Notes: generated from the letters alone by a model not told the origin. A stretch of DNA of 64,000 bases from Chroococcidiopsis sp. CCMEE 29 (GCF_023558375.1 NZ_CP083761.1:1353001-1417000), one strand, 5' to 3'; positions 9,064 to 18,256 are shown, counted from the first letter of the stretch. Numbers and translations are program-made.

Positions 9064-9564
9064 ATGTTTTATTACTTTGCCTACGGCTCTTGTATGTGTC
9101 CAGTAGATCTAAAGCGATCGCTCGGGGAAAAGACCCATATTTATGTTATTGGTCCCGCAACGCTCAAAGGCTATCGACTGGGTTTTTATTCCTATTCCTC
9201 GCTGCGTAACTGCGGGGTACTCGATGTCATTAAAGACGAAAATAGTTCAGTAGAAGGTGTACTTTATCAGTTGCCCTGGCGATTGAGCTATGCCCTGGAT
9301 GAGCGCGAAGGCGTTCACAAAAATTGGTATCAACAAGAATTGGTAAGTATCTACAAGCACGGTCAATTTTACAAAGACGTTCGCACCTATGTGGTGGTTG
9401 ACAAATTAGCAGAAGAACTCGCCCCGAGTGACTGGTACTTCAACGTTGTCCTTCGGGGTGCTGTCACCTGTGGACTGCCAGAGCAATATTGCTGGAAGTT
9501 GTTTAATCATATGCACCAGCTGCAACAGCGCCACTGGGAAAACCAGACACGGCGAGTGGCTTAG
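9064..9564 (+). CDS. Gamma-glutamylcyclotransferase-like protein
   Basis: The fold (AIG2/GGCT-like) is shown by the N-terminal nucleotide-loop-like motif FYYFAYGSCMCPVDLKR and by the segments VEGVLYQLPWRLSYALDEREG, where the last Glu matches the catalytic acid position, and YVVVDK. Family members release 5-oxoproline from gamma-glutamyl amines or peptides, though many bacterial ones have no known substrate. The protein has 166 residues from the ATG at 9064. A longer frame from 8968 has no family support. The C-terminus (LFNHMHQLQQRHWENQ) is ordinary. Confidence 0.8.
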   Translation: MFYYFAYGSCMCPVDLKRSLGEKTHIYVIGPATLKGYRLGFYSYSSLRNCGVLDVIKDENSSVEGVLYQLPWRLSYALDEREGVHKNWYQQELVSIYKHGQFYKDVRTYVVVDKLAEELAPSDWYFNVVLRGAVTCGLPEQYCWKLFNHMHQLQQRHWENQTRRVA

Positions 9565-9758
9565 GAACTACAAATCCCACTGCATGCGCGGCGTGGGGGT
9601 GTCAAGCTACCCAGAGACAGAACTACAATCTGCAATGGAGCGATCGCAGCTCCGACGCTACGTTTCTGTACAGTCGGAAGATTATGCCGCGATCGCCACG
9701 ATGTATGATACTGCTATCAGGGCAGGCTATGAAAGACTCGGCTAAGGCAAGGACTAGC

Positions 9759-10598
9759 ATGGAACAGCGTCAGTTCGGTTCCACGAAGCACGAGGTTGCG
9801 GTAATCGGTCAAGGAACCTGGCAAATCGAGGGTCGAGATCGCGGCGGTGCAGTCTCCGCTTGGCGCCGGGGCCTTGATCTCGGCATGACTCATATTGACA
9901 CCGCAGAGATGTACGGCACCGCTGAGGAAGTGGTCGCCGAGGCAATCGCCGGGCGACGCGACGAAGTTTTCCTGGTCTCCAAGGTTCTTCCCCAGAATGC
10001 CTCTCGGAGCAGAACGATCGCCGCCTGTGAGCAGTCACTCGCTCGCCTTAAAACCGACCGGCTGGATTCCTACCTGTTGCACTGGCGCGGTCAGCACCCA
10101 CTGGAAGAAACGATCGCGACCTTCGATCAGCTTCAGCGCGAGGGAAAGATCCTCTCCTGGGGTGTGAGTAACTTCGATGTTCCCGACCTAGAAGCAGCCT
10201 GGAAGATCGCCGACAAGGGTCGTCTCGCCTGCAATCAGGTTCTCTACCATTTGAGTGAGCGCGCGATCGAGCACGGCGTGCTCTCCTGGTGTGAGAAGCA
10301 CGGCGTCGCTGTGGTCGCCTACAGCCCCTTTGGTCACGGACGCTTTCCTGGTCCGCGCACGACCGGAGGCAGCGTGCTGCAAAAAATTGCCGCCGCGCAC
10401 AACGCGACCGCTCGTCAGGTCACGCTCCGCTTCTTGGTGCGGCGACCCTTGCTCTTCGCGATCCCCAAAGCTTCTAGCCCAGAGCACTCCGCCGAAAACG
10501 CAGGGAGCGGAGAGCTTCATCTGACCGAAGCTGAGCTCGCCCAGATTGACGAGGCTTTCCCGCTGGGTCCCCGTCCTCGCGAGCTTCCAATGCTGTAG
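9759..10598 (+). CDS. Aldo/keto reductase
   Basis: This NADPH-dependent oxidoreductase of about 279 residues keeps the AKR tetrad: Asp and Tyr in THIDTAEMYG, Lys in FLVSKVLP and His in SYLLHW. It also has the C-terminal cofactor segment LFAIPKASSPEHSAENAG. It belongs with short bacterial AKRs of the 2,5-diketogluconate reductase type. The physiological substrate is not known. The start MEQRQFGSTKHEVAVIGQGTW at 9759 fits the family, and the longer frame does not. Its base composition is clearly GC-richer than the genes on either side (many GCG, CGC and GCC codons), which suggests transfer from a high-GC donor. Confidence 0.9.
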   Translation: MEQRQFGSTKHEVAVIGQGTWQIEGRDRGGAVSAWRRGLDLGMTHIDTAEMYGTAEEVVAEAIAGRRDEVFLVSKVLPQNASRSRTIAACEQSLARLKTDRLDSYLLHWRGQHPLEETIATFDQLQREGKILSWGVSNFDVPDLEAAWKIADKGRLACNQVLYHLSERAIEHGVLSWCEKHGVAVVAYSPFGHGRFPGPRTTGGSVLQKIAAAHNATARQVTLRFLVRRPLLFAIPKASSPEHSAENAGSGELHLTEAELAQIDEAFPLGPRPRELPML

Positions 10599-10708
10599 TC
10601 CAATATCAATTTCAACCAAACCATCTAGCTTGGTTCACTCAGTTGCACAGACAATCCAGCAACATTGTAAAGGGAACTGGGGAGTTGTACTGAGCGTTGT
10701 CGTAGATA

Positions 10709-10746
10709 GCAGGCTACGCCAACGCGTAGCGAGCGTCCCGTAGGGA
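10709..10746. repeat. Cyanobacterial interspersed palindromic repeat
   Basis: The GGCTACGCC-AACGCGTAGCG-AGCGTCCCGTAGGG string is a composite of small palindromes (CTACGC/GCGTAG and TCCCGTAGGGA) that recurs between genes in filamentous and unicellular cyanobacteria. It lies in the 265-bp spacer before the first IS1595 copy. I see no gene in that spacer. Confidence 0.65.
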
Positions 10747-10863
10747 AGTGTACCCACTAAAGAGCCCCAGAGCGGCATTCCTCACCCACCAATGCGATCA
10801 AGTCGCTTTTCTAACAGTGAATTTCGCGCAATAATTAAGAATATTTCCTGTTTAATAAAAGGA

Positions 10864-11922
10864 GGCTCTTTATGGATTCCAGGGATCTAGAGTTTCGGTG
10901 GCAGTCAGGAGGGTATAATACCTACTCTGATTAGCTTCGAGAACTGACCAATCTGTGACCATCCCTGTGCTGATTAATCTCCAAACCTTGATTGACGAAC
11001 AAAAGTGCTATGAAACCGTGCGCCAGCTACGATGGTCAGAAGGTGTAACTTGTAGCAAATGTAATTCACAGCGTGTGGTCAAACGAGGTTTCGATGAGAC
11101 TCAGCCTCATCGTCAGCGATACCAGTGTCAGGCGATGCCTTTCCCGATTCGACGACTTGAGTGGTACGATTCTGGCTGGTCATCATCAGCCCTTGCAGAC
11201 CTGGATTCTCTGTCTGTACTTGATGGGCTTAAATCTCTCGACACACCAAATTGCTCAAGAACTCGACCTGAACAAGGATGACGCGCAGCAGATGACTTGT
11301 CAACTGCGAATGGGCATTGTGGAGAAGAAACCCGAAGTCATTTTGAAAGGAGAAGTGGAATTGGACGAACTCTACTTGATTGCTGGTTTCAAAGGTCAGC
11401 CATCCGAAGTGAGAAAAAGGGGCGACTTGGTCGCCCAAGGCGGTTGAAAGCCAAGCCAGGGCGAGGAACATTGGCACAAGAAAAGCCTCCCATTTTCGGC
11501 ATGATTCAGCGAGGAGGAGAGGTTGTTGTGCAGATGCTGTCCAACCTTAAGCAAGCAACTATTGCACCTGTGATTCAGAAGATGGTCTCACCTGGTACGC
11601 TCATCTACACCGACGAATACAGCATCTATGCTCGCATAACTGAGTGGGGATATGGTCACAAGACAGTGAATCATGGACAAGGGGAATATGCTCGGGACGA
11701 GGATGGAGACGGGTTTTACGAAGTCCACGTCAATACGATGGAAGGCTTCTGGTCATTGTTACGTTCTTGGTTGAGACCACACCGAGGGATTTCCCAAGAT
11801 AAACTGCCGCTCTATTTGGGTTTTTTTGAGTTCGTTCACAATGTCAGAAAACGGGGTAAAACCCTGTTGTCATCTCTATTAGAGTGCCTTCTTAGCTAGA
11901 TCCCTGGAATCCATAAAGAGCC
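10864..11922 (+). mobile_element. IS1595-family element, copy 1 (1,059 bp)
   Basis: The ends are perfect 27-bp inverted repeats that begin GGCTCTTTATGGATTCC. The element is a base-for-base copy, as far as I can read, of 13105-14163. The 8-bp flanks (TAAAAGGA and TTCCTGTT) are not duplicates of each other, so the original target duplication is lost or rearranged. Confidence 0.9.
10955..11899 (+). pseudogene. IS1595-family transposase with two frameshifts, copy 1
   Basis: The parts are an N-terminal zinc ribbon (GVTCSKCNSQRVVKRG and then RQRYQC), a helical middle, and a DDE domain with the segments VELDELYL, IYTDEYSIY and VNTMEGFWSLL. The reading passes from frame 2 to frame 3 near 11130 (a +1 shift inside the second zinc pair) and back near 11410 at an A5G4 run (a -1 shift). 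The second site could be slippage-prone. The first looks like a plain indel. No single continuous frame exists, so the copy probably cannot make active transposase alone. Confidence 0.85.
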
Positions 11923-12201
11923 TTCCTGTTTTACTTGCGCCTTACAAAATCTCTCTGCCCCCTTTTTAACTCGGTTGGGGGATCGAAAAACGTGTAACCT
12001 TAAGCAGAATTGGTATCCGGCTTGCTCCAACCCCAACTCCAGCATTTGCCACAGGCGATCGCTCTAAACCAGGCACAAAACCACCCTTAATAGAGAATCG
12101 CACCTTTAAAAAAATCATTCATCGATAGACGCAGCCAGTAAAGTGAACACTGCCCATGACTATAAATGATCTTCAAACATTAGTAACTCAATGACATAAC
12201 C

Positions 12202-12393
12202 ATGTCACGGTTTCGCTTTGATCGCATTATCAATCGACAAACCCGCCGTGACGTTGCAGGGCTGAAGGTTGAGGCATGGGATAAAGATTTGATTTTTGAT
12301 CGCCTAATTGCCAGTGCCATGACGAATGACAACGGCAACATTCAGAAAGAGTTTGATAAGTCCTATTTTGAGCAATGTTTTGCAATTGGTGCT
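12202..12393 (+). pseudogene. 5' fragment of a transthyretin-like (carboxypeptidase-regulatory type) protein
   Basis: The frame reads RFRFDRIINRQTRRDVAGLK followed by VEAWDKDLIFDRLIAS, TNDNGNIQKEFDKSYF. This is the beta-sandwich pattern of proteins that start with a transthyretin-like domain. The match stops near codon 60, where the minus-strand mazF gene begins. The fragment is probably what remains of a larger gene at the mazEF insertion point. About 280 bp before it (11923-12201) hold nothing I can identify. Confidence 0.45.
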
Positions 12394-12404
12394 CTGACCC
12401 AAAA

Positions 12405-12749
12405 CTATTCCCCTTCCGATTCAAGCAGTGTTCCGAGTTTTTGCAATACCTCAGCGATCACTACCTCAGGCAGCGTACAGACATACACAGCATTGCGGAT
12501 TCGCCAGTCCAGATTCTTCACCTGATCCGCCAGGATGACACCTGTCACCGCCAAACCCTCGGGAATGGCAACCTCAAATGGATAGCCCTTAACTTGGTTT
12601 GTAATGGGGCAAAACAGGGCCAGACCAACTTTGCCGTTGTAGGCTTTCGGCGACAACACTACGGCAGGTCGTCTTCCTGCTTGCTCATGCCCTGCCTGCG
12701 GATTCAGGTTGATCCATACCGCATCCCCTCGATCAGGAATATAAGTCAT
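12405..12749 (-). CDS. mazF: MazF/PemK-type endoribonuclease toxin
   Basis: The 114-residue protein has the PemK/MazF layout: PDRGDAVWINLNPQAGHEQAGRRPAVVLSP near the start (read as two abutting motifs, GDAVWINL and GHEQAGRRPAVVL), the CPITNQVKGYPFEV segment, and GVILADQVKNLDWR with the catalytic Thr/Ser region. MazF toxins cut mRNA at short sites when not bound by MazE. The gene starts 3 bp after mazE, as is usual for the pair. It is intact and may be active. Confidence 0.9.
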   Translation of the reverse strand: MTYIPDRGDAVWINLNPQAGHEQAGRRPAVVLSPKAYNGKVGLALFCPITNQVKGYPFEVAIPEGLAVTGVILADQVKNLDWRIRNAVYVCTLPEVVIAEVLQKLGTLLESEGE

Positions 12750-12752
12750 CCA

Positions 12753-12995
12753 TCACCACACTTCGTTACCCACCGCAGAGCCGGTATCTACTTCTGCGTG
12801 AATATTTTCAGCAGTGACACCTGCCAGCAAGCCATCCAGCGTTACGGATGGCGCAGAAATGGGGGTAACCACAAGTTGACCATTCACCAGTGCCAGCTCA
12901 ACCAGCGCATTCGACTCCAGCCCAACCTCATTAGCAAAAGACTTCGGAATCCGCAGCGCCAAACTATTTCCCCATTTTTGAATTCGGGTCTTCAT
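12753..12995 (-). CDS. mazE: MazE-type antitoxin (AbrB fold)
   Basis: The 80-residue protein begins MKTRIQKWGNSLALRIPKSF, the classic SpoVT-AbrB/MazE DNA-binding segment, followed by VGLESNALVEL. The acidic C-terminus (AGVTAENIHAEVDTGSAVGNEVW) would wrap the toxin. A longer frame from 13046 adds 17 residues that do not belong to the family. The pair is probably autoregulated. Confidence 0.9.
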   Translation of the reverse strand: MKTRIQKWGNSLALRIPKSFANEVGLESNALVELALVNGQLVVTPISAPSVTLDGLLAGVTAENIHAEVDTGSAVGNEVW

Positions 12996-13104
12996 CGGTA
13001 TCTGCCTAGCGTTGTATCTACAAAGAAGATACTTTGGTTGAGGCAATTAGTCAAGCTAGCGGAAACGGCAAATCAAGTTATCCAAGCTAACTCCTAATGA
13101 GTGA

Positions 13105-14163
13105 GGCTCTTTATGGATTCCAGGGATCTAGAGTTTCGGTGGCAGTCAGGAGGGTATAATACCTACTCTGATTAGCTTCGAGAACTGACCAATCTGTGAC
13201 CATCCCTGTGCTGATTAATCTCCAAACCTTGATTGACGAACAAAAGTGCTATGAAACCGTGCGCCAGCTACGATGGTCAGAAGGTGTAACTTGTAGCAAA
13301 TGTAATTCACAGCGTGTGGTCAAACGAGGTTTCGATGAGACTCAGCCTCATCGTCAGCGATACCAGTGTCAGGCGATGCCTTTCCCGATTCGACGACTTG
13401 AGTGGTACGATTCTGGCTGGTCATCATCAGCCCTTGCAGACCTGGATTCTCTGTCTGTACTTGATGGGCTTAAATCTCTCGACACACCAAATTGCTCAAG
13501 AACTCGACCTGAACAAGGATGACGCGCAGCAGATGACTTGTCAACTGCGAATGGGCATTGTGGAGAAGAAACCCGAAGTCATTTTGAAAGGAGAAGTGGA
13601 ATTGGACGAACTCTACTTGATTGCTGGTTTCAAAGGTCAGCCATCCGAAGTGAGAAAAAGGGGCGACTTGGTCGCCCAAGGCGGTTGAAAGCCAAGCCAG
13701 GGCGAGGAACATTGGCACAAGAAAAGCCTCCCATTTTCGGCATGATTCAGCGAGGAGGAGAGGTTGTTGTGCAGATGCTGTCCAACCTTAAGCAAGCAAC
13801 TATTGCACCTGTGATTCAGAAGATGGTCTCACCTGGTACGCTCATCTACACCGACGAATACAGCATCTATGCTCGCATAACTGAGTGGGGATATGGTCAC
13901 AAGACAGTGAATCATGGACAAGGGGAATATGCTCGGGACGAGGATGGAGACGGGTTTTACGAAGTCCACGTCAATACGATGGAAGGCTTCTGGTCATTGT
14001 TACGTTCTTGGTTGAGACCACACCGAGGGATTTCCCAAGATAAACTGCCGCTCTATTTGGGTTTTTTTGAGTTCGTTCACAATGTCAGAAAACGGGGTAA
14101 AACCCTGTTGTCATCTCTATTAGAGTGCCTTCTTAGCTAGATCCCTGGAATCCATAAAGAGCC
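13105..14163 (+). mobile_element. IS1595-family element, copy 2 (1,059 bp)
   Basis: This copy has the same 27-bp terminal repeats and interior as copy 1, offset by exactly 2,241 bp. The flanks (ATGAGTGA and ATGTGGGT) are not a duplication. The right end abuts a Uma2 coding sequence that has lost its 5' part. Confidence 0.9.
13196..14140 (+). pseudogene. IS1595-family transposase with two frameshifts, copy 2
   Basis: It is identical to copy 1, including both frame changes. It therefore shares the defect rather than having gained it independently. Confidence 0.85.
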
Positions 14164-14702
14164 ATGTGGGTTTGTTCTATGGGCTGAATCAACCGCCGCT
14201 CGTACCGGATGTTCTTCTCAGCTTGGAGGTAAACGTTCCTGAAGATTGGACTCAAAAGTACAATCGCTCTTACTTTGTCTGGCAAGTTGGTAAACCTCCA
14301 GAGGTTGCGATTGAGATTGTCTCTAACAAAATAGGGAATGAACTTGACAGTAAATTAAGAGACTATGCTCGAGCTGGAGTTGCCTACTACGTAGTATTCG
14401 ATCCTCTGCAACACCTGGGAGACAAAGTGCTACAAGTTCATGAGTTGCACGGAAACCGCTATAGATTGCTGGATGATTACTGGTTGGAGCAAATTGAGCT
14501 GGGACTCACCTTGTGGGAGGGAACTTTTGAAGGTAAGCACTACACTTGGTTACGCTGGTGCGATCGCCAAGGTAATTTGTTATTGACAGGTGACGAACGT
14601 GCCGAGCAAGAACGACAACGGGCTGAGCAAGAACGACAACGTGCCGAGCGACTAGCAAAGTTGTTGAGAGCCAGAGGGATCGATCCAGATGAAGTCGTGT
14701 AG
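14164..14702 (+). pseudogene. Uma2-family protein (PD-(D/E)XK-like), 5' truncated
   Basis: Uma2 proteins are an expanded cyanobacterial family with a restriction-endonuclease-like fold. The retained part starts inside the core (FYGLNQPPLVPDVLLSLEVN with the catalytic Asp), then has PPEVAIEIVSNKIGNELDSKLRDYARAGVAYYVVFDP, which holds the ExxS/T..K part of the active site (given here as contiguous family blocks EVAIEIVS and KLRDYARAG). It ends in a typical charged repeat (RAEQERQ twice). The N-terminal 50-60 residues are missing because the IS1595 right end sits at 14163. The apparent GTG at 14166 is not a real start. Confidence 0.75.
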
Positions 14703-14707
14703 GGTTT

Positions 14708-14735
14708 AGTAAGATAGCGATCGCTATTTCTTACT
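14708..14735. terminator. Hairpin built on a HIP1 site after the Uma2 fragment
   Basis: AGTAAGA-TAGCGATCGCTA-TTTCTTACT folds into a long near-perfect stem centred on GCGATCGC a few bases after the stop. A second 12-bp palindrome, TCTCCCGGGAGA, is at 14750-14761 and is followed by GAAAGACTTTTTG. One or both may end transcription. Confidence 0.5.
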
Positions 14736-14869
14736 CTGCAACTGTTACATCTCCCGGGAGAGAAAGACTTTTTGACTTGCTTAGTAGATGCCACTTTATT
14801 TCTACCTTTAGATTGACTTATTCAAGTTTTTGAATTAGTTAGTATACTTAAATTTAAAACAATCTTAAT

Positions 14870-16150
14870 TTGAGCTTAAACAGTTTGTTGCAACTGCTAA
14901 CTGTTCCGGTTTTTCCATCTGCTGTTTTTAGACTGGACAATGGCTTAACCTTTATTCACCAATATCTTCCTGCTACACCTGTAGTGGTGGCGGATATTTG
15001 GCTAAGTGCTGGTGCTACGCGAGAGCCTGAAGACTGTTCAGGCATGGCTCACTTTCTAGAACACATGATCTTCAAAGGCACTGAAGTACTGCCACCTGGG
15101 GTATTTGACCATGTGATTGAAAACCGTGGTGGGATGACCAATGCGGCTACCAGCCACGACTATGCCCATTATTTCCTCACCACAGCAGCACCCTATCTAG
15201 AAGATACCCTGCCCTACTTGGCAGAGTTGCTTTTAAATGCAGCAATTCCAGAAGATGAATTTGTTCGAGAACGGGAAGTGGTGCTAGAAGAAATTCGTCA
15301 ATCCTATGATGACCCCGATTGGATAGGATTTCAGGCTCTTAGCGAGAGTGTTTACCAGCGCCATCCCTATGGGCGATCAGTGCTGGGTACTGAACTTAAT
15401 CTGATGCAACACTCACCAGAGGCAATGCGGTGTTTTCACCGCGCTCACTACCAACCAGAAAACATGACGGTGGTGATTGTAGGAGGAATCGCCCAAGAGC
15501 CTGCTTTGGAACTGGTGAACCGGACGTTCCAGCAGTTTTTGGAGCGGTCTGCTTGTCCTCAGGCGGAAGTGATAGCAGAGCCACTACTAGCTGGAATTCG
15601 CCGCCAAGAACTGTATTTACCGAGACTAGAGCAAGCACGGTTAATGATGGCATGGACAGGACCAGGAGTAGAGCAGTGCCGCAGTGCCTATGGCTTAGAT
15701 TTGCTCTCAGTGCTCTTAGCAGCGGGACGGTCTTCCCGCCTAGTTCGGGAGTTAAGAGAAGATCAGCAATTAGTGCAAGCAGTCAGTAGTAATTTTTCGC
15801 TGCAACGAGAGTCTAGTCTATTTACGATTAGTGCTTGGTTGAAGCCGCACCAGTTGGAGCGTGTTGAGTCTTTGATTTGCGCCCACTTAAATGAATTACA
15901 AACTACACCGATTTCACCCGAGGAACTTGCCCGTTGTAAGCGCCTTCTATGTAATGATTATGCGTTTTCTACGGAAACACCTAGCCAACTTGCAGGTTTG
16001 TACGGGTATTATAGTACGCTTGGCGAAGCTGGATTAGCAGTGAGTTATCCAGAGCAGATTAAATCTTTTGACAGCGAAGATCTCCAGTGTTTAGCGCAAC
16101 AGTACCTCTCACCTCACTCCTACGCGGTTACAGTGCTAAAACCTTGCTAG
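14870..16150 (+). CDS. M16-family zinc peptidase, catalytic type
   Basis: The 426-residue protein keeps the inverted zinc motif HxxEH as HFLEH (residues 61-65) and the distal Glu near residue 141 (VVLEEIRQSYDDP). The middle and C-terminal M16 domains are present (RLEQARLMMAWTGPG; AAGRSSRLVRELRE). Such peptidases degrade or process peptides and in cyanobacteria come as a pair of genes. The first in-frame start here is a TTG at 14870. No strong binding site is visible, so the exact start is uncertain. It is followed by the second M16 gene on the same strand. Confidence 0.9.
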   Translation: MSLNSLLQLLTVPVFPSAVFRLDNGLTFIHQYLPATPVVVADIWLSAGATREPEDCSGMAHFLEHMIFKGTEVLPPGVFDHVIENRGGMTNAATSHDYAHYFLTTAAPYLEDTLPYLAELLLNAAIPEDEFVREREVVLEEIRQSYDDPDWIGFQALSESVYQRHPYGRSVLGTELNLMQHSPEAMRCFHRAHYQPENMTVVIVGGIAQEPALELVNRTFQQFLERSACPQAEVIAEPLLAGIRRQELYLPRLEQARLMMAWTGPGVEQCRSAYGLDLLSVLLAAGRSSRLVRELREDQQLVQAVSSNFSLQRESSLFTISAWLKPHQLERVESLICAHLNELQTTPISPEELARCKRLLCNDYAFSTETPSQLAGLYGYYSTLGEAGLAVSYPEQIKSFDSEDLQCLAQQYLSPHSYAVTVLKPC

Positions 16151-16307
16151 CCTCAATAGAAGGCAGGGGAAGCAAGGGAGGCAGGGGAACTCGGGGTCCC
16201 CACGAAGTGGGGATTAGGGGCAGCAGGGGAAGCTTTCTTGAGCAGGGGGAGAAAATTCAATCCCAAATCCCCTAACCCCTAACCCCTCGTCCCTCGCCCC
16301 TCAACTA
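16151..16307. repeat. G-rich and CCCTAAC-type repeats between the two M16 genes
   Basis: The spacer holds GGCAGGGGAA-type purine repeats, a small palindrome (TCCCCACGAAGTGGGGA at 16197-16213), and CCCTAAC heptamers just before the next start. This is cyanobacterial repeat DNA in an otherwise operon-like gap. Confidence 0.65.
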
Positions 16308-17603
16308 ATGACAACGAACAACGGACAACAAGCTGTGACAAACTCGCTACAAAATCAAACTATCCATCGCACTGTTTTGAAGAATGGCATTGTGGTACTT
16401 GTGGCAGAAAATCCTGCTGCGGATATCATTGCCGCTCGTATTTTTGTCAAAGCTGGTAGCTGTTGCGAGCCAAAGGAGCAGGCTGGACTAGCACATTTAC
16501 TTTCGGCAGTACTGACGAAGGGAACGCCCGAACTGTCTTCTTTTGAAATAGCAGAGCGGGTGGAATCGGTGGGGGCAAGTTTGAGTGCTGATGCGGCAGC
16601 AGATTATTTTTTGCTGGGTTTGAAAACAGTTTCGGCAGATTTCCCTGAAATTTTAGAATTAGCAGGGCAATTGTTGCGATCGCCCACGTTTCCCGAAGTT
16701 GAGGTAGAACTGGAGCGACGGCTGATGCTACAACACATTCGCTCTCAACAAGAGCAGCCTTTTAGTATCGCCTTCGAGCAGCTGCGGCAAGCAATCTACC
16801 AAAATCACCCCTATGCCTCCTCAGGTTTAGGTTGGGAACCAACGGTGTCGCAACTGACTCGCGCTGACCTCCAGCAATATCATCAAACATATTTCCGCCC
16901 GGATAATGTAGTGATTAGTCTCGCTGGTCGAGTAACACTGGCAGATGCTGTTACCTGGGTAGAAAAATTTTTTGGTGACTGGCAGGCACCGCCAACACCG
17001 TTACCTACTCTAATACTGCCGGCCCTAAAGCCTCAGCCTTACCAGACGATGACGGCCCAACAGACGCAGCAATCTGTTGTCATGCTAGGCTATCTGGCTC
17101 CAGCGGTACAAAAGGCTGATTATACAGCTTTGAAGTTACTAGCCACCTATTTAGGGAATGGGCTTTCCAGTCGTTTGTTTGTGGAATTGCGGGAGAAGCG
17201 GGGCTTAGCTTATGACGTTTCAGCATTTTACCCCACACGCCTAGAACCAGCGATGTTTGTAGTCTATATCGGTACAGCGCCAGAAAATACGGCGATCGCG
17301 ATGGAAGGACTTTTGACAGAAGTTAACCGATTGTGTAGTACTCAACTAAGCGAAGATAACCTCCAGACAGCCAAAAACAAGTTACTGGGTCAGTACGCCT
17401 TGGGCAAACAGACTAATGGACAAATCGCGCAGGGGTTTGGTTGGTATGAAACTCTGGGGCTAGGCATTGAGTTTGATACCCGATTTCAGCAACAGGTTAC
17501 CAATGTCAATGCAACTGATGCTCAGCAAGCAGCATGTCGATATTTGCGCGAACCCTATATATCTATAGTTGGCCCAGAGGGAGAATGGGGCATACGAAGG
17601 TAA
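16308..17603 (+). CDS. M16-family peptidase-like protein, non-catalytic type
   Basis: The 431-residue protein aligns with M16 domains (TVLKNGIVVLVAENPAADII, then AGLAHLLSAVLTKGT, where HxxEH has become HLLSA). The zinc ligands and the catalytic Glu are lost, so it is probably a partner of the upstream catalytic chain, like the two subunits of the mitochondrial processing peptidase. The C-terminal M16 half has the usual segment LGNGLSSRLFVELREKRGLAY, whose Arg-Tyr pair contacts substrate in related enzymes. Confidence 0.9.
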   Translation: MTTNNGQQAVTNSLQNQTIHRTVLKNGIVVLVAENPAADIIAARIFVKAGSCCEPKEQAGLAHLLSAVLTKGTPELSSFEIAERVESVGASLSADAAADYFLLGLKTVSADFPEILELAGQLLRSPTFPEVEVELERRLMLQHIRSQQEQPFSIAFEQLRQAIYQNHPYASSGLGWEPTVSQLTRADLQQYHQTYFRPDNVVISLAGRVTLADAVTWVEKFFGDWQAPPTPLPTLILPALKPQPYQTMTAQQTQQSVVMLGYLAPAVQKADYTALKLLATYLGNGLSSRLFVELREKRGLAYDVSAFYPTRLEPAMFVVYIGTAPENTAIAMEGLLTEVNRLCSTQLSEDNLQTAKNKLLGQYALGKQTNGQIAQGFGWYETLGLGIEFDTRFQQQVTNVNATDAQQAACRYLREPYISIVGPEGEWGIRR

Positions 17604-17614
17604 CGCTTGTTGGC

Positions 17615-18256
17615 TCAGACGTTCCCTTCCACTGGAGGCGCAGAGTAGTGAATGGTAGCGAGAAACCGAATGGGTAGCTCAACCAGTTTTTCAGGACCGT
17701 GAGGAATATCGCCTCGAAAGGTGAGCGCATCGCCCGGCTCCAATAAATAGATTGACTGCCCGTGACGATACTCAATCTTCCCTTCCAGCATGTAGATAAA
17801 CTCAATTCCCGGATGCTCGAAGGTGGGAAAAACTTCGGAGGCATCATCCATCGCGATCAGAAAAGGTTCAAACAATTTGGTCGGACCCTGATCGTACGCC
17901 AAGAGATGATAGGTATGTCCGCGTTTAGTACCCCGACGCACGACTTCCATACCTTCTCCATTTTTGACGAGCTGTGCGCCTCCTCCAGGCACGTCGTAAT
18001 TACGGAACAAGGCTGATAGCGAGATTCCTAGAGCACTCGCCAGCTTTGCCAGTGTCTCCAGACTGGTTGAGGTTTGAGCATTTTCAATCTTGGACAGCAT
18101 CCCTCGAGAAATCCCAGTTTGCTCAGCAATTTCGGCAATAGTTAATCCATGTTTCTGCCGCAGTTCTCGAATAGTGTTGCCGATATAGCGTTCTAATGAG
18201 TGATCTGCCGTTTGCCCGGTTGCTGGCTCAATGCGATTTGCTGTGGCATCTGTCAT
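17615..18256 (-). CDS. XRE-family regulator with cupin sensor domain
   Basis: The 213-residue protein has an N-terminal HTH (residues about 25-80: IRELRQKHGLTIAEIAEQTG, then ISRGMLSKIENAQTSTSLETL) and a C-terminal cupin (FEHPGIEFIYMLEGKIEYRHG and then YLLEPGDALTFRGDIPHGPE). Regulators of this shape often sit beside catabolic operons for amines and amino acids. Here the gene is divergent from the sox/gmaS-like operon, with a 223-bp shared promoter region holding a 10-bp inverted repeat, so it probably controls that operon. It appears intact although its target operon is broken. Confidence 0.88.
   Translation of the reverse strand: MTDATANRIEPATGQTADHSLERYIGNTIRELRQKHGLTIAEIAEQTGISRGMLSKIENAQTSTSLETLAKLASALGISLSALFRNYDVPGGGAQLVKNGEGMEVVRRGTKRGHTYHLLAYDQGPTKLFEPFLIAMDDASEVFPTFEHPGIEFIYMLEGKIEYRHGQSIYLLEPGDALTFRGDIPHGPEKLVELPIRFLATIHYSAPPVEGNV

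Larger units (their letters stand above)
10864..14163. mobile_element. Composite-transposon-like unit: IS1595 - mazEF - IS1595
   Basis: Two identical IS1595 copies in the same orientation bracket 1.18 kb that holds mazE, mazF and a clipped gene. The right copy cuts a Uma2 gene. The outer flanks do not match, so there is no direct proof that the unit moved as one. Confidence 0.5.

Noticed and set aside
9634-9745. Short frame MERSQLRRYVSVQSEDYAAI before the aldo/keto reductase
   Set aside because: There is no start signal, homology or context beyond position. It could be a remnant but I cannot support it.
10856-11930. TTCCTGTTT on both sides of IS1595 copy 1 as a target duplication
   Set aside because: On the left it is 11 bp away from the IS end, so it does not fit an 8-bp duplication next to the terminal repeats.
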